Source of the DNA: Allacma fusca
Taxonomy: Eukaryota; Arthropoda; Collembola; Symphypleona; Sminthuridae
NCBI GenBank assembly: GCA_947179485.1
Contig: OX359245.1
Span: 77,115,067 to 77,179,066 of the forward strand
Direction of reading: 5' to 3'
DNA: 64,000 nucleotides
Shown: one piece after another, positions 11,728-24,202 of the stretch
Layout of the letters: each line of letters starts with the position of its first letter
How positions within the stretch are numbered: position 1 is the first letter of the stretch
Made by a program: the position numbers and the translations under genes
The notes under the pieces: model-generated
Databases searched by the model: none
Told to the model about the DNA's origin: nothing
What the model saw: only the letters and a program-made list of their open reading frames with translations

Positions 11728-11894
11728 TTAGTTTTAATGAGTGAACTTATACATTCAAATTTTAATGTAACATGTTTCACGGTCAACAATTCGGATGGGT
11801 TTTTAAAGCTCAACAACAGCATTACAGGCGTTACTTGGAAACCTGGAAGTACCAGAAAGTTCAGGAATTTTGCATTCAGGTTCAGGTATTTGCC

Positions 11895-12106
11895 CAGTGC
11901 TATCCATACCTGATGGGTTTGTACCCAAAAGATGTTTTTGTACCTGTTTCCATACCTGAACCTGAACCTAAATTTTTAGGTACCTAACGACTGAAGCTGA
12001 ACCTGTACCCAAATTGTATGAGTACAAAAATATGTACCTAATATGCACGTGTACCTATACCTGTACCCACATTCCCGGGTAAAACCTGTACCCATGAGGG
12101 GCACTG
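11895..12106. mobile_element. hAT-like element relic with ACCTGTACC motifs
   Basis: Right end GGGGCACTG at 12106 (reverse complement CAGTGCCCC) and possible left end CAGTGC at 11895, with repeated GTACCTGTACCC, CCTGAACCTGAACCT and GGTACC motifs between and just to the left. No target duplication is detectable, so the left limit is uncertain; similar motifs extend to about 11830. The base just after the right end matches the 3' flank conserved beside other receptor genes (AGCACAATATTG), which supports the right boundary. Confidence 0.5.
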
Positions 12107-12335
12107 AGCACAATATTGTAGATTGCCATTTATGTACAAAGATTGCTTAATGAACATGCTGGAATCACCAGTACTGTACAGTATTTTCTAACTCCACTAT
12201 TATTAAAAGTTAAACGCCGGATTTATTAGAATATAAATTTATAGGGTTCCATCAAGGATAAATCCTTCAACAGAAATCAGAAAACGAGAGGCAAGATCCA
12301 GCAGGACGTTTCCACCAAAAAGCACGAAAGTTTGC

Positions 12336-14543
12336 CTAAGTTACCAGATATCCAGTTTGCAGGAAATATCTGGCAATCTCTAGACCGAATACCGCCAGAG
12401 AACCCAACCACCCGTAAAGAATTAACAGACCCACAATGATAATATTCGAGTTGGTCAATGACAATGCTTCAAAGTCTTTCACGTTCCTGTCATGAATAAG
12501 TTGCTCTTGCGCTTTTTTGTGAAATCGGTTGCTGTGAATTCTGGCCCATTTATCCCACAACCCCAATATTCCAGAAAATAAAAGACGCTTCAATCTATCT
12601 AGTGGTCGATTTTTAAAAATGCTGCTTGGTACATCATCAAATTTCAAGAACTGTTGATAGCGAAGGAAATCGTCCGAAACATGAAAGTTATGATGGAACC
12701 GTTTCATATTTGGTAGTTTCGTTGCCCCAATAAACAATTCCCAGTAGCCAATGAATTCTGATTCCATAACAACAAGCGCTGTTTTGGGTTTCGAAAGTTG
12801 CGTATTCAAGAATTCATGGTTCAGTTCAACTTTACAAATGTAATAGATTCTATCCAGTAAAGCTAGAAGATAATGGGGATCGAATTGCTTTTCCTTCAAA
12901 TGAGAAGGCTTCTTCATAAAAAATCGTGAGGCGATTCCATCAATCAATTGACATCCTTCACCGGTGCCGCAGACTATTTCGTCACGTGCAAAGGTGCAGT
13001 AGCTTGTTCCGAGATGTGGATGAGAGTCCAAGGTTGATTGACGGTACATTTCCTCAAGTTTGGTCCTTCTATTGTGACAATCGCTGTCGCTTACAGCCAT
13101 GTACATAGTAAAGTTGTCCAGGTCGGTTAGATGTTTCCATTTTGTTTCAAATGGGTACCCGATTGAGTAATCCGATTTAGTGACACCTTTGTATGAGTTT
13201 GTCAACACGATACCCGCAAAGAGCCAACATGTGCAAATAATATAACAAAATTTTAACATCAAAAAGTTTTTCTGGGCGTTTCCTCGCAATGGTGTTTCAC
13301 TATCACACTGTTCAAGTAAAATACCTGCAAACCAAAGTACATGCTGTGACATCACAGAGGTCACTGAAGAATAATCATTTCTGGACTCCAACAACAGTGT
13401 CACCACTACGACGACCGCTATTAAACCCACGGTTGTTGAGATAAGGGCCCACCAGAGATGGGCTTGAAAGGGTGTGAGCAGCATATATTTATTTTTTATA
13501 CTGCTCACTGAATCGGCTGTAATGAATTTAAATCCTTGGAAATATATGCCTGTGTTTTCCAAATCAAAAGATCCACCCTGTCCAAGACGTAAAATGACGG
13601 ATTCTTCGATTACCGTAAATATACTTGGTACAATGCCAGGATCATTGCGGGACTTATCGGGCAGAGTGAAATTCAAGCTTTGCCACAAATTCATATACAA
13701 CGCTTCCGCAGTGCACATTAAATGTTTTGACTTAGGCGGAAAAGCATCCGTAACAAGGGATCGGCTTTGCCAGGCTTTATCAAGCATTACTTTCTCGAAA
13801 TAATCAGCATATTGCAAAAACCAATATATATTTCTGCCATTTTCACTAGTATTTTCTATTGCAGTCGTTAAAAGTTCATACAACAAAATTTTGTCTGCCC
13901 CCGTGTTAATGGTCTTATACTGGTGCCATACTTTCGTTGGCTGTTTTGCGCAAGGTTTACACAGAAATGACCAATTTTCAATTGCGTATGTACTGTTATG
14001 AAGACTTATTTGAGATTTGAAAATTGTGTTGGATTTCTTCAGGTATATAAGAAATATTGCTGCGGAAAAGCGTTTGTCAATCCTGTACTCGATCGTCTCA
14101 ATACTAGTGGATGGCGTTACGATGAACGCAATTGCGTTACTTAACGTTACTGCCTTTTTATCAACCCAATCAAATCCTTCCAGTTTGTGTCCAAGTGCAA
14201 CGACAATCGCAACGCACGAGATACTTAGCAATTTTGGTACAGTGGTATGAACATTCCACCTCTTACCTGTATAAACAGGTTTAAACGGCGTTGATATCCG
14301 AATAACATTATTTAATCGGACGGTGGGGGTGATAACGTCTATGAAATCATTTGTAAGCTCAAAGAAATTAATCAAACAGGAAGGGAAGTTCGCTAGAATT
14401 GGTGTCAAATCACAGCTTCCGAAAATTATATTTTCCTCCCATTGATTATTTCGGGGAATGTCTGACCTGGAAAACGCAAAGCAGCTCAGTACCTGAAGCT
14501 GTACTTGGGTCAGTACCGAAAAGTAACGGATGGAGAAAACCAT
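12336..14543 (-). CDS. Divergent ionotropic receptor (intact, single exon)
   Basis: A 735-residue intronless frame. I place the start at the ATG at 14541-14543 (MVFSIRYF), which aligns with the start of the receptor at 679-2856; the frame is open 15 bases further but without an upstream ATG. Leader about 1-20; first membrane segment about 364-386 (WWALISTTVGLIAVVVVV); pore-like segment about 398-413 (HVLWFAGILLEQCDS); second about 426-452 (FCYIICTCWLFAGIVLTNSY); last about 700-726. The central extracellular lobe keeps YSIGYPFETKWKHLTDLDNF and the GILGLWDKWARI block. As for its paralogues, the likely role is a ligand-gated ion channel in chemosensory membranes; the ligand cannot be told from sequence. 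It looks functional. Confidence 0.87.
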   Translation of the reverse strand: MVFSIRYFSVLTQVQLQVLSCFAFSRSDIPRNNQWEENIIFGSCDLTPILANFPSCLINFFELTNDFIDVITPTVRLNNVIRISTPFKPVYTGKRWNVHTTVPKLLSISCVAIVVALGHKLEGFDWVDKKAVTLSNAIAFIVTPSTSIETIEYRIDKRFSAAIFLIYLKKSNTIFKSQISLHNSTYAIENWSFLCKPCAKQPTKVWHQYKTINTGADKILLYELLTTAIENTSENGRNIYWFLQYADYFEKVMLDKAWQSRSLVTDAFPPKSKHLMCTAEALYMNLWQSLNFTLPDKSRNDPGIVPSIFTVIEESVILRLGQGGSFDLENTGIYFQGFKFITADSVSSIKNKYMLLTPFQAHLWWALISTTVGLIAVVVVVTLLLESRNDYSSVTSVMSQHVLWFAGILLEQCDSETPLRGNAQKNFLMLKFCYIICTCWLFAGIVLTNSYKGVTKSDYSIGYPFETKWKHLTDLDNFTMYMAVSDSDCHNRRTKLEEMYRQSTLDSHPHLGTSYCTFARDEIVCGTGEGCQLIDGIASRFFMKKPSHLKEKQFDPHYLLALLDRIYYICKVELNHEFLNTQLSKPKTALVVMESEFIGYWELFIGATKLPNMKRFHHNFHVSDDFLRYQQFLKFDDVPSSIFKNRPLDRLKRLLFSGILGLWDKWARIHSNRFHKKAQEQLIHDRNVKDFEALSLTNSNIIIVGLLILYGWLGSLAVFGLEIARYFLQTGYLVT

Positions 14544-15724
14544 GGTCAGTACTAGCAAATTAAAATTTTGTCGTTATGGCTGCTTGTTGCTTTGTTAAAT
14601 GAAAACGCGGTAGGTTTATGTATGTATGATTATTATGAATGGAATTTTAAATTTTGATTGAGGATTATTCTGGTTACAAGTATTTAAAGATTCATAGAGA
14701 ACAGCTGCTTAACATATGGAAATTTCTTCCAGCATTAAGATTTGTGACAGTTCTAATTTACGAAAAAATCGTAATGTTTTCAGCACAGTTACATTGTGTG
14801 TACAAACTGATGTCGTTATTGTATAAGATTATTGCTTACTATTGCTTTTTAAGCTGCCATGATTTGTTTGTGATTAAAGACTAAGTAGGAATAGTAGATA
14901 TGTAAGTCCAACAAAGCAGTCAAATATTTGTATGTTACAGGTGTATAAACAAAAGGTATTCCTATTTATAAACTGGAGAAGAAAACATTCGTACAGCAAA
15001 TGGTACCTTTTAAGATTAGATGCTTGATGCCGTGCATGTTTATCATATATTTTATTTAAAGACGAATTTTTCTCTATTTCACACCATTAAGTCCACAAAC
15101 ACAATTTCCAAGAATTTTAATACCCACTCAATTTAAGTGACTAATATTTGACTAAAATGCTTTTAGGTTAAAATTGATGATTTCCTAAAATTACTTTGAA
15201 CCAAATTTTCGGGTGCGTAAAACAATATTGGCTCGATGTAAATAGCTAAAAACTTCCATACTTTAGATTGCATTTCATTTATTTATAATTCTTTTTTGGT
15301 TTACCTTTTTAATTATTGACCAGCCTGTATCTATACATATATACCTATTGGTTTCTTGAAACTTTCAAATCAGAAATACGTTTCAAGCTAAATTTACTTT
15401 ATTGTATTTTCCCATTAACAATAGTACAATGTATTTGCATCTTTCAAGAGAACATCGCGTACACCTTATATAACATTACTCCTATATTTTCTCCACGCAG
15501 TTATACTAACGAAAAATATATGTTACAAGATTAATATTAACATTGCGCAAACAAACAAGCGATGTTATTTTCCCACTTGGATGAGAAGATTGGATGGAAA
15601 TTTATAAGATTGAAGATATTTGACACAATCTCCTAACACGTACAGAAGTTCACCTGGCTGTATTACGAACCCAAATTTGTGGCCAAGATTATATTTCGTA
15701 AGCACAGAGAGTCGTTTCCCCAGT
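14544..15724. other. 5' flank of receptor gene, homologous to other receptor flanks
   Basis: No gene seen. The first about 700 bases resemble the regions upstream of the receptors at 20.7-21.3 kb and 24.2-24.8 kb, sharing for example AAGAACAGCTGCTT-like, AACTGGAGAAGAAAAC and TTATTTAAA motifs. So receptor genes were duplicated together with their upstream flank. Shared blocks are candidates for receptor promoter elements. Confidence 0.55.
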
Positions 15725-16239
15725 TAGGGCTTCTGTGCGGGACGGGACGTCCCGAGGTTTTTGGGATGGGACTGGGATCAGGACAGTTTCGGGACAAAAT
15801 GTTTGTCCCACGTTATTTCGGGACTGAATCGGGACGATTTTTTTTGTCCCGAAGATTTCGGGACGGGACGGCACAATAGATCGGGACAGAAAAAAATACC
15901 TGTACAGTATACTATTGCTGTAAAAAATGAATATGTATGGGAATCGTTCCGTTCAAAGTTTGTTATTCTATATATAAACATTTTTTAAAGTAAAATTTCG
16001 CTATTATTTGAGGTATTCTTGTAGAAATAAAGGAATTCGGAGAATTTCATAAGACTGGGATTATAACCGGGACGTCCCGTCCCGGGGTTTTCAGGACGGG
16101 ACCGGGACAGTTTCGGGACAAATCTTTTGTCCCCATGTAATTTCGGGACTGAATCGGGACGTTTTTTTTTGTCCCGAGGATTTCGGGACGGGACAGAATT
16201 TTCACAGGGACAAAAATATTGTCCCAAGTAGAAACCCTA
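15725..16239. mobile_element. hAT-like element with CGGGAC subterminal repeats
   Basis: A 515-base element with inverted ends TAGGGCTTCT (left) and TAGGGTTTCT (right, reverse complement), flanked by a perfect 8-base duplication TCCCCAGT (15717-15724 and 16240-16247). Two blocks (about 15735-15870 and 16070-16200) are the same sequence in the same orientation, rich in CGGGACGGGAC, GTCCCG and TTTCGGGAC. The middle about 200 bases are AT-rich. The duplication and ends fit the hAT superfamily; there is no transposase. Overlapping open frames here are by-products of the repeats. Confidence 0.88.
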
Positions 16240-16247
16240 TCCCCAGT

Positions 16248-18531
16248 TTACTTAGAATTTGTGATGTAAAATCCCAAAACTGCCTGATTTCACGCGCACG
16301 ACATCGCAAGGTGACTAGAACGTTCGCACATGTGATAGGTTGAGATACATATCTACATTCACGCAGAATCTTATTCTGGTTATGAGCTGATAGGTCACGG
16401 TATTTTCTTTTAACTGCTGTTTTGTATGTTACTTTTGAGAGTTAAGGGTTATACTTCGATTCATACATTTCGGTCTGAAAAAGTTTTATTCGTCTCCTAT
16501 CTGAATCCTTCTTACTTCTTTTAATTTGGAGCTACAATGGTTCTAGTGGCTCTCCATATACATATATTGTCCGGTAAAATGAGTATGAAAGGAAATATTA
16601 AAACAGATGAAAAAATTATTTCAGCTCTTCGTAACTATTCGTTAAATTTATCTCACATTCCAAGGTCCAGAGACGCCAATGCTCGATTTAGGACTTTAAA
16701 ATTCGAATTAAATGGATCATCATGAAATGCACTCCGATCACTACATTTTGAAGTTTTGGCGATTTTTTTATGAAAAAAATTAATATTAGCGAATTCATCC
16801 ATTAAGTTTCCCCACATCTTTATCACTTTTGATCCTGAAGCTAAATTTCCTTAACCTCGTGGTCTGTTCCAGAGAATTTAGTTCACAAATCAAAACGTAG
16901 TGACTTATCCCCTAGCTCCCTAACATGCCCAGATATTTGCCAAAATATTTATGTTGAAATTAGCAACTTCTAATTAATATTAAAAATATCCCGACTATGG
17001 CCCATTTCCTTTGCACAACCCACAGGCTGGAGATATCTCTATTGCTGGCATTCCTTGGATTACTCCTGTTTTTGTTTTACATTCAGCGAGAGAACGTGTG
17101 TAAATTTAGTACAAATCTAACGGGTTGAACGATTTTTTTTAAAGGAATTGAAATTGAATTGGTGCGTTGCAGGTCATACAATTATTCGTTAAATATTGTC
17201 AGTTTGTTTTCAAAGTTTATAATAGAAGTAACTACAATAAATTATTTTCATTTTAAACACCTTAAGCATTTGGTATGTTAAATGTTACTGGATTTGTTTG
17301 AAAAAAGAATGGTTGTTTGGGGAATCGATATAAAACACCGCTGGAAACGCTTGGGCTACATTTGCGAGGACTCAAATTTATTCCCGACAAGAGACTTAGA
17401 TACTTTTTTAAAGATGATCAGAACCAGAACATTGGATTTGCACAACAGTGTTCAAAACGAAATGGCTTTCCTTCACACCTTTATAAGGCAGTTTTTAAAA
17501 AAAATTGCCTTCCTTCTTCCTACCAATGGGTGAAGCCTGAAATTACTTGCCTTCCATCAGCCCTCCTTAATTTTTTAATTATTAACCCTTCCTTCAACCT
17601 TCCTCCAAAAACAGCATCCTTCATTTAGAGCCTTCATTCATTAAACAATTATTATAGAAATTGTATCAAACCGTGAATGAATTTAAAACGAAGTCATTTT
17701 AATCAACAGTATCGTCACATCTGAATATGAGAAACGCATCTGAAAGAAAACACGTGGAAATATTCAAGAACGTTCAAACTACTGCCTTGTATTTTATGAA
17801 TCTGGCATCATTCGCATGAAGCCTTTTCTGCATCTTAAGGCTACTTCTAACCCGCCTTTTTTGCCTACCATTTTTGGTATATTTCATGATGCGTTCCCTT
17901 TTTCCCGAAAACAATGGTTCGGATTAAATTAAAGGGAGTCCACTAAGTCCCATATGTAAATAATGTGTTAAACATGATTTCAGAAAACCGCACCAAGAAA
18001 CTTTCTCGAAGTTCGTACGTGCAACCACAATCCCCAAATGCGCTCATTTTTGTTCATGGAGGTAAAGTTCGTCCTGTTTTTATTTGTGATTCCTACATTC
18101 CTGGAAGATATAAGCAGTGAAATATTTCTGATTCTCAAATGGGTTTTACAAAATGTACTACAATTAATAGTCTTCACAATAATATAAGAGTGCAAAATGT
18201 TAGCGAACGATTTTTGCTAACGTTGTTAATCTTGTAGTGATCCGTGTCACGTATGGGAATTATTTCCATACGTGACACGTATCATTACAATATTAAGCAT
18301 TTTCATTTAAGATCGAACAATGTTTTAGCGTAAAAATAAACGACATGGGATAACTACTACAGGATTTTCAAATTTTTGAATACAAAAGTGATTATTATAT
18401 CAATTTTAAATGCCTTATTTGTGTTAATATAAATGTGTAAGGTTCCTACAACAGAAATCAAAAAACTTAAGACAATATTAAACAAGACTTGTTCACGGGA
18501 AAACACGAGGGTTTGACCAACTTACCATGTG
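16248..18531. other. Intergenic spacer with pyrimidine-rich block
   Basis: No convincing gene in 2.3 kb. Bases about 17460-17640 have repeated CCTTCC/CCTTCATT motifs and may be an old transposon, but I found no ends or target duplication. A 57-base palindrome at 18233-18289 is listed separately. Sequence just before 18531 resembles the 3' flank of other receptor genes. Confidence 0.45.
18233..18289. repeat. Near-perfect 57-base palindrome
   Basis: Arms TGTAGTGATCCGTGTCACGT and its near reverse complement ACGTGACACGTATCATTACA surround a short AT centre (GGGAATTATTTCC). It would form a stable hairpin. It contains the repeated core ACGTGACACG. It could be a foldback relic or a binding site pair; nothing else supports either. 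Confidence 0.7.
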
Positions 18532-20661
18532 TCACAGGAAATGTCTAGCTTTCTCTACAAACAATACCGCCAGACAACCCAGCCACCCGTACAGAATTAA
18601 CCAAAAACCAATAATAATACTGGAGTTGGCCAATGACAATGCTTCAAAATCTTTTACGTTCACGTCATTATTTAATTGCTCTTGTGCTTTTTTGTGATGT
18701 CGGTTGTTATGAATTCTGCCCCATTTATCCCACAATCCTAATATTCCAGAAAATAAAAGGCGCTTGAATCTCTCTAAAGGTCGGTTTTTAAAAATGCTGC
18801 TTGGTATATCGTCAAATTTTAAGAACAGGTGATTGCGAAAGAAATCGTCCGAAATATGAAAGTTGTGATGGAACCGTTTCATGTTTGGTAATTTGGTTGC
18901 ACCAACAACAAATTCCCAGTATCCAATAAATTCTGATTCCATAACAACAAGCGCTGTTTTGTGTTTCGAAAGTTGCGTACTCAGGAACTCATGGTTTAGT
19001 CCAACTTTGCAAATGTAATAGATTCTACCCAGTAATTCTAGAAGATAATGGCGATCGAATTGCTTCTCCCTGGAATGTGAAGGTAACTTTACAAAACTTC
19101 GTTCAGCGATTCCCATTATCAGATGACATCCTCCGCCTGTACCGCACATTATTTCTTCACTGGCAGAGGTGCAGTAGGTTGTTCCAAGATATGACGTTGA
19201 AGTCAACGTTTCTTGATATGTTTCCTCAAATTCGATTCTTTTGGCGTCGCAATCGCTGTCTCTGACAACCATGTAAAGACTAAAATTGTCCAGCTCTGTT
19301 AAGTATTTCCATTTAGTTTCAAAAGGGTACCCAACTGAGTAATCAGATTTAATGACACCTTTGTACGAGTTTGTCAACACGATACCCGCAAAGAGCCAAC
19401 ACGTGCAAATAATGCAACAAAATTTTTGTAGCAGAAAGTTTTTCGGGGCTTCTCCTTTCGATGGTGTGTCACTATCGCACTGTTCAAGTAAAACACCAAC
19501 AAACCAAAATACATGGTATGAAATCACAGAAGTCACTGAACAACCATCCTTTTTGAAATCTAACAACAGCGGAACCGCTACGACGACTGCAATTAAACAT
19601 ATTGTTGTTGAGATAAGAACCCACCAGATGTTGGCTTGAAACGGTGAAAGCAATAAATTTACATTTTTAATACTGCTCACTGAATCGGTTGTAATGAATT
19701 TAAATCCCATGAAATATATGCCCGTGTTTTCTAATTGAAAGTATCCACCTTGTCCAAGAGGTATAATTGTGTATTCTCCGACTACCAAAGATATACTTGG
19801 TACAATATCAGCAAAGTTCCAGGATTTATCCGTTAGAGTAAAATTTAAACTTTGCCACAAATTCAAATACAACGCTTCCGCAGTGCACCTTAAAGAGTCT
19901 AACTTTGGCGGAAAGGCATCCGTCACAAAGGATTCGCTGTTGAAGGTTTTATCATTGATTATTTGCTCGAAATATTGAGCGTATTGCAAAAACCAGTAAA
20001 TATTTCTGCCATCTTCACTAGTAGTTTGTACTTCTGCCATTAAAAATTGATTCCATAAAAGTTTACCCGTCCCTGCTTTAGTTGATTTATACGGATACCA
20101 TACATTCATTGGCTGTTTTGCGCATGGTTTGCACAGAAAGTACCAACTTTCAATCGCATATGTACTGTTGCAAAGATTTAGTCGAGAGTTCAAATTTGTG
20201 TTCGATTTCCTCAGGTTAATAAGAAATATGGCTGCGGCAAAGCGGGGATTAATCGTATTCTCAATCGTCTCAATGCTAGTAGAAGATGTAACGATGAAAG
20301 CGATTGCGTTACTTAGTGTTACTGAGTTCTTACCGACCCATGACAATTCTTCCAGTTTGTCGTCAACAGCAACTACAATTGTAACACAAGAGATACTTAC
20401 AAATTTTGGTACAGTTATATGAACCTTCCATTTCGCATCTGTATACATAGGTTTAAACGGCGTTGTTATCCGAATAACGTTATTTAATCGGACAGCAGTA
20501 GTTACCACGTCTACGAAATCTTGCGAAAGCTCAAAGAAATCTATTGAACAGAATGGGAAATTCGAAAGAATGGGGTTCATATCAGCGGTTCCAAAAAATG
20601 TATTTTTACCGCATTGATGTTCTCGTTGAATCCCTGACCTCAAAAACGAAAAACAGTTCAA
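18532..20661 (-). pseudogene. Ionotropic receptor, near-complete but without a start codon
   Basis: A 709-codon frame with all receptor parts: first membrane segment about 346-368, pore-like segment about 380-395, second about 408-434, last about 682-706; motifs LTNSYKG, YSVGYPFETKWKYL and GILGLWDKW are intact. However, the frame opens at a TTG and the codons that align with the leader of the paralogues contain two stops (TTAATAA just upstream), and no ATG lies near the start. Either the leader exon lies elsewhere and is spliced in (an AG precedes the coding part), or the gene has recently lost its start. The 5' 1175 bases belong to the tandemly triplicated unit. Confidence 0.75.
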
Positions 20662-22070
20662 TACCTGGAGCTCTACTTATTAAGTACTTATTTGAAGACA
20701 ATTCCTGTTCCGAATCTTCACAGATTGATCAAGAACAGCTTCTTTAGGTTTTTAAATTACTTCAAAACTTTTGGGGACGAATCTAATTATGAAGGAATTG
20801 TAAAGGTTTTAGCGGAATTACATTTTGTACATAAACGTGTTGATTGTGTGGGATTAAGATTTAGGGGGTAGTAGATGTGATACATAGTTCAGCAAATTTA
20901 CCATTTCATTGTAAAGATGTCACAAATGTACAAATAAAAGTATACTCTTGTTTATCAACTGGATAAGAAGACAATCTATTTGTATAACAAATAGTACCTT
21001 TTAAAACCAGATGCTCGAATCCCCTACACAAATAGTTTATCATACATTTTATTTAAACACGAATTTTGAATTTGTGTATTTTGTGTGGATTGCTTTCAAA
21101 TTGAAAACATCTATCAACTTACATTTTGTCGCCTACGACGGCTCAAATATTACTACCCATAGTTTATCCATGCACTTAACACGTAAGGAAAATAAATATT
21201 GTAATGTTCTGAAAATTGTTCTACGTTTAACATATTACTTTGAAATAGAATAATTTTGCGATTGCGCCCAAGAATTTAATAATTACGTCATTAAAACACT
21301 GGTTTAAATGTTTTGTACAAGTTCAAAAATCCATTATTAGTTGTAGCTGATATAATCGCAATAGTTTCTGATAATCATGGGAATGTTCATTTTTATTTGA
21401 TACATAAAATTTTTCCGGTTACATAATGGAGCTACGTAATATTTGTCCACATCAGCGCGTTCAGACAGTATAGAGCAGCACAAAATAAGTACACACCCTC
21501 TGTAAATAAGCACAGCACTTAACCTCTATCGGCAAAAACGAACGTAAAACAATTTATGAGCTAACAAAATAAATCTGCAATATTCATTCCCAAATGGGCT
21601 CATTTTTGTTCATGAAGATAAAGTTTATGTTATTATTGGTGGTACCATCCCTAACGATGTAAGTTATGAGATAGCTCTGATTATGAGACTGGGGTTACCA
21701 AATGTATACCAATTAATAGGTTTCACAACGGTATAAGTGCCCAAAATTTTAGCCAAGGATTAAAACAACAGTGCTTTAAAATCTGAAGATATATTGAAGA
21801 TGAGGTATGTATATGCCTTGTCTGTAACTTCCAGATCTGAAACGAATCAGCACAATATTGAAGAGTGTCATTTATGCTCGGAAAATACTTAAACGTACAA
21901 ATAAACGCTTTTGGATGACCAATGGAGAATAAAACGGCTGACTAATCAGATTATAAGTGCATAGGGTTCAGTTGAGAAAAAATCATACAACGGAAATCAG
22001 AAAACATATTGAGAGATCAAGCAGGGCGTCTTCACGAAAATACACGAACGTTTTTCCAGGTTACAAGGTG
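20662..22070. other. Receptor 5' and 3' flanks (repeated in all unit copies)
   Basis: No gene. The first part is the upstream flank of the start-less receptor. Bases about 21340-21550 resemble 25870-26040. The last about 230 bases match the downstream flank of other receptors (ATAGGGTTCAG, AATCAGAAAAC, AAATACACGAACG). The same sequence recurs at 31624-33032 and 42586-43994. Confidence 0.6.
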
Positions 22071-24202
22071 TCAAAGGAAATATCCGGCAGTCTCTACAAC
22101 AAATACCACCATACAACCCAACCATCCGTAAAGAATTGACCAAAAAATAATGATAACACTGGAGTCAAAGTCTTTTACGTTCACGTCATTGTTTAATCGC
22201 TCTTGTGCTTTTTTGTGATGTCGGTTGTTGTGAATTCTGGCCCACTTGTCCCACAATCCCAATATGCCAGAAAATAACAGACGCTTAAACCTCTCTAACG
22301 GTCGGTTTTTGAAAACGCTGCTCGGAATATCGTCAAATTTCAAGAATTGCGGATAACGAAGGAAACCGTCCGTAACATGATAGTTGTGATGGAACCGTTT
22401 CATATTTGGTGGTTTCGTTGCCCCAATAAACAAATCCCAGTATCGAATGAATTCTGATTCCATAACAACAAGCGCTGTTTTGGGTTTCGAAAGTTGCGTT
22501 TTCAGGAATTCATGATTTAGCTCAAATTCACAAATGTAATCGATTCTGCGCAGTATATCAATAAGATAATTTGGATCGAATTGCATTTCCTTGGAATGAG
22601 AGTGTGCCTTCATAAAAAATTGTGAGGCGATTCCATCGATCAGCTGACATACATCACCAGTGCCGCAAACTATTTCGTCACGCGGAGTCGTGCAGTAGAA
22701 TGTATAAAGATTTGACCGACATTCTAACATTTCAGGTTCGGTCGTTTTATTGTCGCGATCGCTGTCTCTGACAACCATGTAAAGAGTAAAATTTTCCAGC
22801 TCGGTTAAGTATTTCCATTTTGTTTCAAAGGGGTACCCAACTGAGTAATCCGATTTAATGACACCTTTGTATGAGTTTGTCAACACTATCCCCCCAAAAA
22901 GCCCACATGTGCAAATAATATAACAGAATCTTAGTATTGGCAAGTCTCTCTGGGCTTTCTCTTTCCAAGGTGTTTCACTATGACACTGTTCCAGCAAAAT
23001 ACCTACAAACCAAAGCACATGTAGTGACATCATAGAAATCACTGAAGGACTGCTATTTCGGGACGAAAACCAAACAGATACCACTCCGACTGCCGTTATT
23101 AAGCCTGTTGTTGTTGATATTAAGGCCCACCAGACACGGTCTTTAAAGGGTGTAAGTAACACGTACTTATTTTTTATATTGCTCACTGAATCGGTTGTAA
23201 TGAATTTAAATCCCGTGAAATATATACCCGTGTATTCTAGATCAAAATATGTTCCATGTCTAAGATGTAAAATCGCGGATTCTCCGATGACTGAAGATAC
23301 ACTTGGTGCATAACTGACAAATTTCCTGGGTTTACCGGGCAGAGTGAAATTCAAGCTTTCCCACAGGTTCAAATACAGCGCCTTCGTAGTGGACATTAAT
23401 TAGTCTAACTTAGGAGAAAAGGCATCCGTAATAAGGGTTTTTCTGTGCCCGGCTTTATTGTGCATAACTTTCTCGAAATAAAGGGCATATTCTAAAAACC
23501 AATAAATATTTCTGCCATCTTCACTCATGCGTTCACAAAATGCTTGTCTGTCCCGTAATTTATTGATTTATACGGATGCCATACTTGTATTAGTTGTACT
23601 GCGCATTGTGTGCACACAAATAACCAATTTTTAATTGCGTATATGCGGTTTTGAAGACTTATTCGGGAGTTGGATAATATGCTCGATTTCCTCAGGTTTG
23701 CATGAGAAATATTGCTGCGGAGAAGCGTAAGTCAATCCTCCTTTCAATCGTCTCAATACTAGTAGATGGTGTTGCAATGAAAGCAATCGCGTTACTTATT
23801 GTAACTGTGTTTTTATTGACCCATCATAACGCTTCCAGCTTGTGTCCAACTACAACGACAATCGTAACACAGGAGATACTTACGAATTTCGTTACAGTGG
23901 TATGAATGTTCCACCTCTCAGCCGTATAAACAGGTTTAAACGGCGCTCTTATGCGAATAGCATTATTTAGCCGGACGATAGTGTTTTTTTTACACATCTA
24001 TGTAATCATGTGTAAGCTCAAAGAAATCTATCAAACAGGGTAGAAAATTCGATAGAATCGGTGTCAAATCACTTCTTCCAAAAATTAGTGTCTCATATCA
24101 TTGATACTTTCGGGGAATACCTGACCTCAAAAATGAAAAACTGTTCAGTACCTTGAGCTGCACTTGAACCAGAACAAAAATGTTGCGCATAGAGAAAATC
24201 GT
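22071..24202 (-). pseudogene. Ionotropic receptor pseudogene (unit copy 1)
   Basis: The 3' 441 codons (22071-23396) are open and cover the end of the first extracellular lobe, M1 (WWALISTTTGLITAVGVV), pore-like segment, M2 (RFCYIICTCGLFGGIVLTNS), second lobe and last membrane segment. Upstream to 24202 the receptor is recognisable but broken by stops and frameshifts, and the codon at the ancestral start is ACG (24200-24202). The GLFGG motif replaces WLFAG of the paralogues, and the KDFEALSL block is shortened by a deletion. An internal ATG at 23396 could only make a receptor without most of the first lobe, so I call it a pseudogene. Confidence 0.8.

Noticed and set aside
15679..16227. Several overlapping open frames rich in GTG/SRP/FVP words on both strands
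   Set aside because: They follow the CGGGAC repeats of the hAT-like element and overlap each other on both strands; no domain is recognisable.
17282..17628. Two overlapping plus-strand open frames and a CCTTCC-rich block
   Set aside because: No recognisable motif, no partner exons, and the pyrimidine-rich stretch explains the openness; transposon ends could not be found.
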